Shown here one piece after another: positions 21,942 through 28,367 of a stretch of DNA of 28,367 bases. The position numbers and the translations under genes were made by a program. The notes beneath the pieces are model-generated. The model did no database searches and was not told the DNA's origin. It worked only from the letters and a program-made list of their open reading frames with translations. Origin of the DNA: Candidatus Poribacteria bacterium (GTDB lineage Bacteria > Poribacteria > WGA-4E > WGA-3G); the NCBI GenBank assembly GCA_028818995.1, contig JAPPMR010000469.1, forward strand, positions 1 to 28,367, given 5' to 3'. The number at the start of each line of letters is the position of its first letter. Position 1 is the first letter of the stretch.

Positions 21942-22661
21942 TTATAGCTTTTGGCTAATCCACGCGACAACTTTTTCCACCATGATAGCGGTAGAGTCAT
22001 CAGAGAAAACATGGTCTGCCCCGGGTAGCTCAAGAAGTTCTGTTGGTTCGTTTGCAAACTGAAGTACATCAATACTATCTTGAATTGGAACGATATCGTC
22101 TTCTGAACCGTGAACTAACAGCCACGGACCTCCAAATTTACTTGCCTGTTTTGCGACACTATCAATCGTTGCCATGTCGTCCATATAGGCTTGTGAGAGA
22201 GGACAATCCGGTTCATCCCACATAAAGCCTTCGTCGGGTGTAACATCACCGAATTCGCGTTCAGCAAATGCCTTTGTATGTACCATGCCCGCAAGGGAGA
22301 CGAGAACTTCAATGCGTTCGTCGGTAGCGGCACGCAGCACACCGACTGCACCACCCATACTATGCCCGACGTAACAAACGGTGTAATCATTGAGAACATC
22401 AATGATACTACCAAGGTCAGCGACCTCTTTTGTAATAGTGGAGTCTGTAAATGCGCCTTCTGATTCGCCGTTGCCAGAGAATGAGAAGCGTAAGGCAGAG
22501 ATACCGGCATCAGCAAGTCCTTCTGCCAAAGCAACGAGGGCAGGTCTGTCTTTATTGCCAGTGACACCGTGTCCGATAACCACTATTCTATTATCTTCTT
22601 TGCCTTTGTGATATATATAATCAAGGCGTTCGCCGTGTTCGTTTTTAATTTCACCAAACAT
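21942..22661 (-). CDS. Alpha/beta hydrolase (S33-like esterase/lipase)
   Basis: 239 residues with the complete triad: nucleophile elbow G-H-S101-M-G, Asp188 in GSEDDIVP and His217 in GADHVF. The oxyanion region is VIGHGVTGNKDRP near residue 30, and FSGNGESEG sits before the nucleophile as in S33/feruloyl-esterase-like members. No signal peptide, so it acts in the cytoplasm on an ester, acyl or peptide-like substrate that cannot be named. ATG 22661 has AGGA about 12 bases upstream. It heads a unit with three small membrane proteins. Confidence 0.88.
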   Translation of the reverse strand: MFGEIKNEHGERLDYIYHKGKEDNRIVVIGHGVTGNKDRPALVALAEGLADAGISALRFSFSGNGESEGAFTDSTITKEVADLGSIIDVLNDYTVCYVGHSMGGAVGVLRAATDERIEVLVSLAGMVHTKAFAEREFGDVTPDEGFMWDEPDCPLSQAYMDDMATIDSVAKQASKFGGPWLLVHGSEDDIVPIQDSIDVLQFANEPTELLELPGADHVFSDDSTAIMVEKVVAWISQKL

Positions 22662-22722
22662 AAGTTCTTTGTTTTCCTAATATGGATAATTTATAAAATG
22701 TATATAAGTAGCAGATTCAGAA

Positions 22723-22980
22723 CTACGCATCAGAAACTATATTTTCAGATTTCCTTACGATTCCAAGTTCTTTATAAAGTGCTTCGATTTTTTCTTCAAA
22801 ATCAGGTGGTGGCGGCGGCGTGGGTCGGTATTTCCTACCGAGTGCTTTTTCCCTTTTGTTGACTTCCATTAAATGTGCCGTAAGTTCCTCCATTGAATTG
22901 AATTTGGCAGCGAATTCTGCTTTCATTCGATAGATTTCTTCAAGGACGGGATCGGTTGGTGGATTAGGTTTCTCTTTCAT
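22723..22980 (-). CDS. Small charged protein, unknown (85 aa)
   Basis: I prefer ATG 22980 (MKEKPNPPTDPVLEEIY...) because a longer frame would start at 23049, inside the hairpin that ends the hydroxylase operon. The product has a helix (DPVLEEIYRMKAEFAAKFNSMEELTAHLMEVNKRE), a proline run (TPPPPPDF) and a second helix (EEKIEALYKELGI). The D-P-x-x-E-E-[IV] start resembles short proteins found next to toxin-like genes in cyanobacteria and other bacteria, but no partner toxin is adjacent. No strong Shine-Dalgarno. Function unknown. Confidence 0.5.
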   Translation of the reverse strand: MKEKPNPPTDPVLEEIYRMKAEFAAKFNSMEELTAHLMEVNKREKALGRKYRPTPPPPPDFEEKIEALYKELGIVRKSENIVSDA

Positions 22981-23019
22981 CTGAATATCATGTATGAAAT
23001 ATGACTTGTGTAAGATGTT

Positions 23020-23055
23020 TACGGTTTGCGAGGTATACATACTTCGCAAACCGTA
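23020..23055 (-). terminator. 12-bp hairpin after the hydroxylase operon
   Basis: Perfect arms TACGGTTTGCGA (23020-23031) and TCGCAAACCGTA (23044-23055) around a 12-nt loop that holds GTATAC. It begins seven bases after the Mo-subunit stop. No T run follows on the minus strand, so either a non-canonical terminator or an mRNA 3' stabiliser. Confidence 0.5.
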
Positions 23056-23061
23056 GAGAGG

Positions 23062-25365
23062 TTACTTGCCGTGTCCGTTATTTTTCAATGCATCAACAAC
23101 CTTTTCGGGTTTGATTGGCAGTTCAGTGATACGGACTCCGATAGCATCATTGACAGCATTTGCCATCGTGGCTAATGTAGGCGTGATGGGTGGTTCTCCA
23201 ACACCTTTGGCACCGTAGGGGCCATTCGGTGCAGGTACTTCAACGATGACAGATTCAACTGTCGGAAGGTCAGCAGAGGTCGGCACACGGTAATCAACAA
23301 ATCCCGGATTAACGTTTCCGTTTTCACCGTATTGCATCTCCTCCATCATGGCCCAAGCATAGCCTTGCACAGTGCCACCTTCAATTTGCCCTTCAACTGC
23401 CATTGGGTTAATAGCGAATCCGACATCTTGAGAAGCGACAAGTTTTAAAACTCTGGTTCTGCCGGTGTCAGGGTCTACCTCAACTTTGGCAATCTGCGCT
23501 GCGAGTGCAGGTGTGCTCGGTTGCCGTGCAAAAGAACCCTTTCCAACGATAGGACCACCTGTTGTGGACAGACTATACGCTGCGAGTTCACCTAATGAGA
23601 TAGATTTCGGTGGGTCTGCTGTGATGATATGAACACCACCATCTTTTAGTTCAAGATCATCCACGTTTGTATTGAGTCTCTCGGCTGCGAGTTCAAGAAT
23701 ACGTCTGCGTGCGTCTTCAGCTGCGAGTTTAGCAGTGTTCCCCATAGTGAAGGTAACAACGCTTCCGCCTGAACCCGTAGAATAGGGGGCTGAGTCTGTG
23801 TCCCCACGTCGGATTGTAACGTTTTCATACGGAATGGTCAAGATTTCAGCGATAATTTGTGTGATTGCCGTATCCGTTCCTGTGATGTCCATAGAGCCGT
23901 GAAAAATTCGCGCGCTTCCATCTTCATGGACAGAAACATAAACACCACCGGGACCGCATCCATTTGTCCAATCGCCAACAGCGACACCCCAACCTTGGTT
24001 ATCGTCTGCCTCACGATTCCACCATCCAGCGGCATCCGCAACAGCCTCTAAGGTTTCCTTATAACCGACTTCAGGTTCACTTCCACCTGCGGGGACAGTG
24101 TCCCCCTCTTCGCGCATATTCATTAGACGGAATTTGACGGGATCCATGCCGATTTGTTCAGCAATGTCATCAAGTTGTGATTCGCCTGCGAAAATGGCTT
24201 GTGGTGCGCCCGGTGCCCTATAGGCAGCCGTGCCGGATTTGTTGGTATGTACACCATAAGCATCTATCTTGATATTTGGGATTTTGTAGACACCGCGAAC
24301 GCGAATTGTGCTACCGATAGATGCCCCAGAGACTGAACCAGAATCCCAAAATGCAAGTGCTTGCCGCGCGAGGATATGTCCATCTTTGGTTGCCCCCGTT
24401 TTCAGTTTAATAACGCATCCAGGAGCAGGTCTACCATCAAGGAATTCCTCTTCGCGCGTCATTTGCACACGGACGGGACGTCCCGCCTTTTGCGAGAGTA
24501 GGACTGCGGGAACATGCGTAATAATTACACCGAAACGCCCACCAAAACCGCCACCCATTGTTGTGCCGATAACGTTTATTTGTGTCAATGGGATACCGAG
24601 TGTACCTGCGATACCTGAACGGATAGCGAACGGCCCTTGCGTAGATGCCCAAACGGTGATTTTGCCAGATGAATCTGCACTGGCAACTGAAACGTGAGGT
24701 TCCATGTAAGTCTGATGGACACGTGGAATAACATAAGTGTCTTCAACAACTATGTCTGATTCAGCAAATCCTTTTTCAATATCGCCTGCTTCTGTATGGC
24801 TTTCCGCAGATATGTTATAGTAAACTTCATCGGCATAATTTTCTAATTCTGCCTCAAGTTTACGAACTTCGTTGCTATTACCATTCGCCTCACCGCCGGA
24901 GAGTTCCTTGATTTTTGCGCTAATGTCACGTCGATTTGGACCGTCTTTTGTCTCGTCGTTGTGCAAGCGTGGTGCAGATGACTTAATCGCTTCCATCACA
25001 TCCTGCACAACAGGCAAAACTTCGTATTCAATCTTAATGAGTTCAGCGGCTTCCTCAGCAATATCAGGATCGGTAGCAGCGACAGCGGCAAGCGGTTCGC
25101 CCAAATAAAGCACTTTATCAGTAGCGAAAACGCGACGTCCACTCGGCACATCGTCTTGTGTGATAATTGCTCTGACTCCTGGCAATTTTTCTGCTTCGCT
25201 TGTGTCAATGCTAAGGATATTGGCGTGTGCATGCTTACTTCGGACGATTTTGCCATAGAGCATTCCAGCGGGGTGCACATCTGCTCCGTATTGTGCGGCA
25301 CCGGTCACTTTTTCAACTGCATCAACACGCGGTAGTTTTTGACCGACAACAGTATATTCTGACAT
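23062..25365 (-). CDS. Xanthine-dehydrogenase-family Mo-binding (large) subunit
   Basis: 767 residues with both domains of the family: Ald_Xan_dh a/b hammerhead (~1-125: TGAAQYGADV, LYGKIVRSKHAHA) and the Mo-cofactor-binding domain. Key motifs are HQTYMEPH, TMGGGFGGR, AAYRAPGAPQ, FHGSMDITGT and the catalytic Glu724 in GAKGVGEPP. The active-site loop is AYRAPG, not the AYxCSFR of form I CO dehydrogenase, so it is a xanthine/nicotinate/aldehyde-type hydroxylase, not a CO oxidiser. An insertion of ~45 charged residues (~139-191, KIKELSGGEANGNSNEVRKL...) separates the two domains and is unusual. Strong AAAGGAG before ATG 25365. Last gene of the operon. Substrate not determined. Confidence 0.9.
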   Translation of the reverse strand: MSEYTVVGQKLPRVDAVEKVTGAAQYGADVHPAGMLYGKIVRSKHAHANILSIDTSEAEKLPGVRAIITQDDVPSGRRVFATDKVLYLGEPLAAVAATDPDIAEEAAELIKIEYEVLPVVQDVMEAIKSSAPRLHNDETKDGPNRRDISAKIKELSGGEANGNSNEVRKLEAELENYADEVYYNISAESHTEAGDIEKGFAESDIVVEDTYVIPRVHQTYMEPHVSVASADSSGKITVWASTQGPFAIRSGIAGTLGIPLTQINVIGTTMGGGFGGRFGVIITHVPAVLLSQKAGRPVRVQMTREEEFLDGRPAPGCVIKLKTGATKDGHILARQALAFWDSGSVSGASIGSTIRVRGVYKIPNIKIDAYGVHTNKSGTAAYRAPGAPQAIFAGESQLDDIAEQIGMDPVKFRLMNMREEGDTVPAGGSEPEVGYKETLEAVADAAGWWNREADDNQGWGVAVGDWTNGCGPGGVYVSVHEDGSARIFHGSMDITGTDTAITQIIAEILTIPYENVTIRRGDTDSAPYSTGSGGSVVTFTMGNTAKLAAEDARRRILELAAERLNTNVDDLELKDGGVHIITADPPKSISLGELAAYSLSTTGGPIVGKGSFARQPSTPALAAQIAKVEVDPDTGRTRVLKLVASQDVGFAINPMAVEGQIEGGTVQGYAWAMMEEMQYGENGNVNPGFVDYRVPTSADLPTVESVIVEVPAPNGPYGAKGVGEPPITPTLATMANAVNDAIGVRITELPIKPEKVVDALKNNGHGK

Positions 25366-25418
25366 GCAATTCTCCTTTCACTTTGTTAAGTTATATGTAT
25401 GTTAGCACATGGTATCTG

Positions 25419-25670
25419 CTACTCTTCAGCGACTTTACTTGCAGCTGGAAGTTCTATTTTTCCACGCCCAATAGCTGTATAACATCTTTTACAGACTACT
25501 ACGGTATCCTCACCTACCTCTACGCTATAATGATCAGGCAGTACTTTGACACCGGTACGTTTACAAGCGGGACAAGTGCCACGCCCATTATTGTATAGAC
25601 CTTGATGGACAGTGCCATTTGGATCAACATATAGATGTCTTATACCGCTTCCACGATGTGTTTTTGCCAT
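25419..25670 (-). CDS. Small zinc-ribbon protein inside the hydroxylase operon
   Basis: 83 residues with two CxxC knuckles, C33-P-A-C36 and C60-K-R-C63, the arrangement of a zinc (or iron) ribbon of ~30 residues, flanked by an N-terminal basic tail and a short acidic end. No other domain. It sits between the 2Fe-2S and Mo subunits, same direction, with AAAGGAG before ATG 25670. The usual hydroxylase operons do not carry such a gene, so it may be a maturation, metal-handling or regulatory factor for the enzyme; that is an inference from position only. Confidence 0.7.
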   Translation of the reverse strand: MAKTHRGSGIRHLYVDPNGTVHQGLYNNGRGTCPACKRTGVKVLPDHYSVEVGEDTVVVCKRCYTAIGRGKIELPAASKVAEE

Positions 25671-25717
25671 GTTTTTCTCCTTTCTAATATTAGAGCAGAT
25701 CTAATCTGCACGTTCCT

Positions 25718-26197
25718 CTATGAAGTTGCCCGTATCTCTTCTACGGCTTGTAGGACTGCTTCAAGTATTTTTGTATATCCGGTACAACGACAGATGTTTC
25801 CACCAAGTGCGTGTCTGAATTCCTCTTCGGTCCGATCAAGATTTTCATCTACAAGTGCTTTTGATGCCATGATAAAACCGGGGGTACAAAACCCACACTG
25901 ATAGCCGCCTGTGTCAATAAAAGCTTGTTGAATAGGATGAAGTTCTCCATCGCTGGCTAAACCTTCAATGGTGGTAATTTCTTTTCCAGAAGCGGTAACC
26001 CCGAGCACCATACAAGACGTGACGGCTTTGCCATCAACGATGACGGTGCATGCACCGCAGTCACCTGTGCTACATCCTTCTTTGGTACCTGTCAAACCAA
26101 TTGTATCGCGCAGTACAGCGAGTAATGTTTTGCGCGGTTCAATAAGTAAATCGTGTTCATCGCCATTAACTGTTAGACTGACAGGGTGTTTTGCCAT
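25718..26197 (-). CDS. Xanthine-dehydrogenase-family [2Fe-2S] subunit
   Basis: 159 residues, usual length. The ferredoxin cluster cysteines are C42, C47, C50 and C62 (GCSTGDCGAC...SC), the second all-helical cluster C101, C104, C136 and C138 (CGFC...CRC). It hands electrons from the Mo centre to FAD. The C-terminal GGNICRCTGYTKILEAV is typical of the family. AAGGAG before ATG 26197. Confidence 0.95.
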   Translation of the reverse strand: MAKHPVSLTVNGDEHDLLIEPRKTLLAVLRDTIGLTGTKEGCSTGDCGACTVIVDGKAVTSCMVLGVTASGKEITTIEGLASDGELHPIQQAFIDTGGYQCGFCTPGFIMASKALVDENLDRTEEEFRHALGGNICRCTGYTKILEAVLQAVEEIRATS

Positions 26198-26275
26198 ATT
26201 TTTCTCCTTGATCTATAGTATACGATGCGAGGTAAGAGAGTCAGTCCTCGCGTTAGGTATAAATGCTTTTTAACC

Positions 26276-27124
26276 TCATGCTCTATCTATTGCGATTTGC
26301 AGTGTTCGCCTTGTAAGGACATCAACCATTTCCCTTCGGTGTTCAGCAGAACATCGTAAATCGGATATCGGACTGGTTCCGGCTGCAGCTGCTTCGCCTG
26401 CTTGTTGCAAGAGTTCTGGGGTAGGGATTTTTCCTTTTAGCAGATTCTCTGCTTCTGTTGCGCGAATTGGTGTGGGGGCAACAGCGGCAAGTCCAATTCG
26501 TGCCTCTTTAATAACGCTGTTTTGCAAATTGACAGCAGAAGCCACACCGATAAATGCCAAATCCATTACTTCACGGATTTTGTGTTTGATATAGTGAGAA
26601 CCTGATGCAGGACTCGGTAGACGAAATTGCGTTATAATTTCTCCCGGTTTTAAGACAGTCTCTCCCGGACCTGTGAAAAGTTCATTAATCGACACCGTTC
26701 GTTCGCCATCGGCACTTGCAATGTCAACCTGTGCGTCAGCAACAAGCAAACCTGCAACTGTGTCTGCGGCAGGAGAGGCGTGCGCGATGTTTCCACCGAT
26801 AGTTGCGAGGTTGCGAATTTGAATAGAACCGATTTCTGACGCGCCTTCCGCGAGTGCTGTATGATGTTTCAGTATATCTTCGGACAACTCTACTTCCCGT
26901 ACCTTTGTCATCGCACCAATAGTGATGCCGTTATCAGTATCGGCAGTGATGCCAGTCAATCCCGGTATATTTTGCAGACTGATTACAGATTGTGGCGTTT
27001 CTGTGTATGCCTTCATGCCGATAACAAGGTCTGTCCCACCTGCAAGAAGCTGCGCGTGCTCTTGAGTGAATAGACGGGACGCTTCGGCAAGGGTGGTCGG
27101 TTCAAAATACTCAAAATTTTTCAC
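26276..27124 (-). CDS. Xanthine-dehydrogenase-family FAD-binding subunit
   Basis: 282 residues of the CoxM-type FAD domain: LLAGGTDLVIGMK (first FAD loop, ~30-40), LATIGGNIAHASPAADT (second FAD loop, ~106-122) and the CO_deh_flav_C region at the end. It passes electrons to NAD+ or a quinone-linked acceptor. The start is GTG 27124 with GGAGG six bases upstream; no ATG is available in frame. First gene of the operon, 78 bases before the 2Fe-2S gene. Confidence 0.93.
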   Translation of the reverse strand: MKNFEYFEPTTLAEASRLFTQEHAQLLAGGTDLVIGMKAYTETPQSVISLQNIPGLTGITADTDNGITIGAMTKVREVELSEDILKHHTALAEGASEIGSIQIRNLATIGGNIAHASPAADTVAGLLVADAQVDIASADGERTVSINELFTGPGETVLKPGEIITQFRLPSPASGSHYIKHKIREVMDLAFIGVASAVNLQNSVIKEARIGLAAVAPTPIRATEAENLLKGKIPTPELLQQAGEAAAAGTSPISDLRCSAEHRREMVDVLTRRTLQIAIDRA

Positions 27125-27210
27125 ATCTGTTCCTCCGTTTCGTTTTCTCTCTTCAAGATGTTCTGTTCTATCTTCTATCGCTCTGTAACATTGGATAATT
27201 CTTAATTATA

Positions 27211-27239
27211 AGGATACTCAATTATAGCGTAATTGTCAA
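27211..27239 (-). promoter_or_regulatory. Promoter of the molybdenum hydroxylase operon
   Basis: On the minus strand, TTGACA (27234-27239), a 17-base spacer and TATCCT (27211-27216). The -35 is perfect; the -10 is 4/6. It leaves an ~80-base leader before GTG 27124. A TATAAT-like hexamer also lies inside the spacer. Confidence 0.45.
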
Positions 27240-27240
27240 C

Positions 27241-27262
27241 CTAAATTCTTTAAGGAATTTAG
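27241..27262. promoter_or_regulatory. 22-bp palindrome directly upstream of the operon promoter
   Basis: CTAAATTC and GAATTTAG surround TTTAAG; the whole 22 bp is almost perfectly symmetric. It ends one base from the -35, so an activator or repressor site is likely; a hairpin is the alternative. Confidence 0.45.
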
Positions 27263-27407
27263 AGGTTTTGGTTTTGTTAGAGGAAAAACTTCGAATGTAA
27301 TGGTTTAGCGGAGGATTCGTGTAAATAGGTAGTGTCAAAACGTGTTCATGATTGGACATTATTCTACGCTTTACTTTTCAGCATTGCTGTCTTATTTTAC
27401 TAACATT

Positions 27408-27544
27408 GTAGTGGATTTTAGAATTACTTGCACACTTTTGATCTGTAGGAGGGAACTCCGATTCCCGACTATCAGTGAGGTTTGTCGCGATTCGGAGATC
27501 GCTCCTACAAGAGACGTGTAAACTTATCTTTATAATCCACTATA
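27408..27544. repeat. MITE-like palindromic element
   Basis: Outer inverted ends TGTAGTGGATT (27408) and AATCCACTATA (27534-27544) enclose an inner pair of 26-bp arms at 27444-27469 and 27484-27509 that match in 22 of 26 positions; the four mismatches face identical bases. The left half matches the element at 713-763. It has no ORF of its own, consistent with a small non-autonomous element or a REP-like repeat. Confidence 0.65.
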
Positions 27545-27779
27545 GCATATAGAGAGCATCGGCAGGTAACACATTGGTCACCCGCCACCTCTTGATGTGT
27601 GTCCATATTTGAAGGTGCGTTCAATTGCCTCATAATCTCATTGGTTTCAGCGAGAGTTTGTTTATAAGGCAATATACTACTGATACTAAGCATCACAAAT
27701 GAGTATCAAAACTACCAGGGTCGTGATACCTTTCAATACCCATTGATGTATTCGTTCATAGTTTGCTGCTTGTGATAGA

Positions 27780-27845
27780 TTAAAAACTTCGTATAGAGAT
27801 ACCGAGTAAAACCAGCAAAACAAAAACGACGATGCCTAACAACAT
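27780..27845 (-). CDS. Possible 21-residue membrane peptide downstream of the STAS gene
   Basis: ATG 27845 lies 13 bases after the STAS stop and the frame closes with TAA at 27780. The product is almost one TM helix (MLLGIVVFVLLVLLGI) with an Arg near the end. AGGA is ~10 bases upstream, a loose Shine-Dalgarno. It could be chance in an AT-rich gap; the same size class as the two peptides at 21507-21701 is the reason to list it. Confidence 0.35.
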   Translation of the reverse strand: MLLGIVVFVLLVLLGISIRSF

Positions 27846-27858
27846 AAGGTAAATAATC

Positions 27859-28218
27859 CTAATAGTTTTTCAAATAAGTATTTGAAAATGCTTTGATCGC
27901 TGCATCTTCAGTGCTAAAATGTTCAAAAATGTTGATGAGTCGGCTTTGGACAATCAAGTTTTTGATGTGTTTGCCGACATTGATGATTGCGATGCGTCCT
28001 CCTTTCGCCCTTACCATGTTATAGACTACGATGAATGTTCCGAGTCCGGCACTATCCATTTTATGGACACGTTTAAGGTTTATAAGGATGCGAGGTCTTT
28101 TAGATTTATCTATGTGTGTTATCAGGACTTCTCGCAATTCCGGTATGGCTTCCCCTATTATTTTGCCAGCCGGTTCTAAAATTATGATGTCATCTTTCAG
28201 ACGAATTGCAGTTGACAT
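27859..28218 (-). CDS. STAS-domain protein (anti-sigma factor antagonist type)
   Basis: From ATG 28218, preceded by AAGGAG, the protein is 119 residues; a longer frame lacks that signal. It is a single STAS domain: ILEPAGKI at the start, RPRILINLKRVHKMDSAGLGTF with the phosphorylatable Ser56, and the closing helix after RLINIFEHFSTEDAAIKAF. Proteins of this class bind anti-sigma kinases and release a sigma factor when unphosphorylated. No anti-sigma kinase or phosphatase is in the window, so the partner is elsewhere. Possibly cotranscribed with the 21-residue peptide. Confidence 0.88.
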   Translation of the reverse strand: MSTAIRLKDDIIILEPAGKIIGEAIPELREVLITHIDKSKRPRILINLKRVHKMDSAGLGTFIVVYNMVRAKGGRIAIINVGKHIKNLIVQSRLINIFEHFSTEDAAIKAFSNTYLKNY

Positions 28219-28367
28219 AGGATACTCCTTCTTGTTTGCGTTTAATTGTAGTTGCAATAATTTATGAACCCTTCTACTTATATATATGTCTTAAACAGAA
28301 AAAGTTAATAGCAAATTGCAGATTTTTCTTACAATTTTTCAAAAATATTGTGAAATACGAAGAAAAA

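Noticed and set aside
23062..25365. CO dehydrogenase large subunit
   Set aside because: The active-site loop lacks the AYxCSFR motif; it reads AYRAPG as in xanthine-type enzymes.
27505..27696. 63-codon minus-strand ORF near the STAS gene
   Set aside because: It ends inside the MITE-like element and has no ribosome-binding site; might be a cut gene, but not supported.
1..28367. CRISPR array, tRNA or rRNA gene
   Set aside because: No regularly spaced direct repeats outside the coding WD40 arrays, and no cloverleaf or rRNA-like sequence noticed.

Overview
The window looks like a chromosomal segment of an uncultured, probably environmental or host-associated bacterium of moderate GC. The mix is secreted proteins with 14 WD40 blades and FSPDG/LWD repeats, a HEAT-repeat protein, xylose-isomerase-like sugar isomerases, a Thr-type sulfatase-superfamily enzyme, a PmoA/DUF6807 protein and a molybdenum hydroxylase operon, with dispersed palindromic elements between genes. 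This resembles Candidatus Poribacteria and other PVC-neighbouring lineages. The taxonomic reading is an inference from gene content; there is no rRNA or marker gene here.

Layout. (1) 1-685: 3' part of a HEAT-repeat gene, then a hairpin-rich palindromic element (713-957). (2) 952-5890, minus strand: two paralogous 14-blade WD40 secretory proteins. Between them lie a lipoprotein, a 99-codon ORF, and two broken N-terminal fragments of a DNA methyltransferase gene, one fused in frame to a WD40 gene. (3) 6102-13770, plus strand: a phosphotransferase with the domain order of rifampin phosphotransferase, a membrane-anchored VWA protein, then a tight run of sugar isomerase, FG-GAP-like protein and sulfatase-superfamily enzyme, and an orphan ORF. 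(4) 13819-17650, minus: a YfcE-like phosphoesterase, a Tat-exported sulfite-oxidase-family enzyme, and a Rieske protein with a long unassigned C-terminal region. The Rieske gene has a recognisable promoter, and a double palindrome lies further upstream. (5) 18247-23000, minus: a DUF6807 protein, a decayed MNT/HEPN pair (three frameshifts and a duplicated tail), a RelE-like toxin with its antitoxin, a second sugar isomerase, an alpha/beta hydrolase followed by three very small membrane proteins, and a small charged protein. (6) 23062-27124, minus: a complete xanthine-dehydrogenase-type operon (FAD subunit, 2Fe-2S subunit, small zinc-ribbon protein, Mo subunit) that ends in a strong hairpin. (7) 27125-28218: a promoter region, a second copy of the dispersed palindromic element, and a STAS-domain gene with a possible 21-residue membrane peptide downstream.

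How the genes may work together: the isomerases, the sulfatase-superfamily enzyme, DUF6807, the molybdenum hydroxylase and the sulfite oxidase fit oxidation and desulfation of complex organic matter, but no single pathway can be named. The least explained items are the tandem tiny membrane proteins after the hydrolase, the zinc-ribbon protein inside the hydroxylase operon, and the methyltransferase remnants around the 99-codon ORF.
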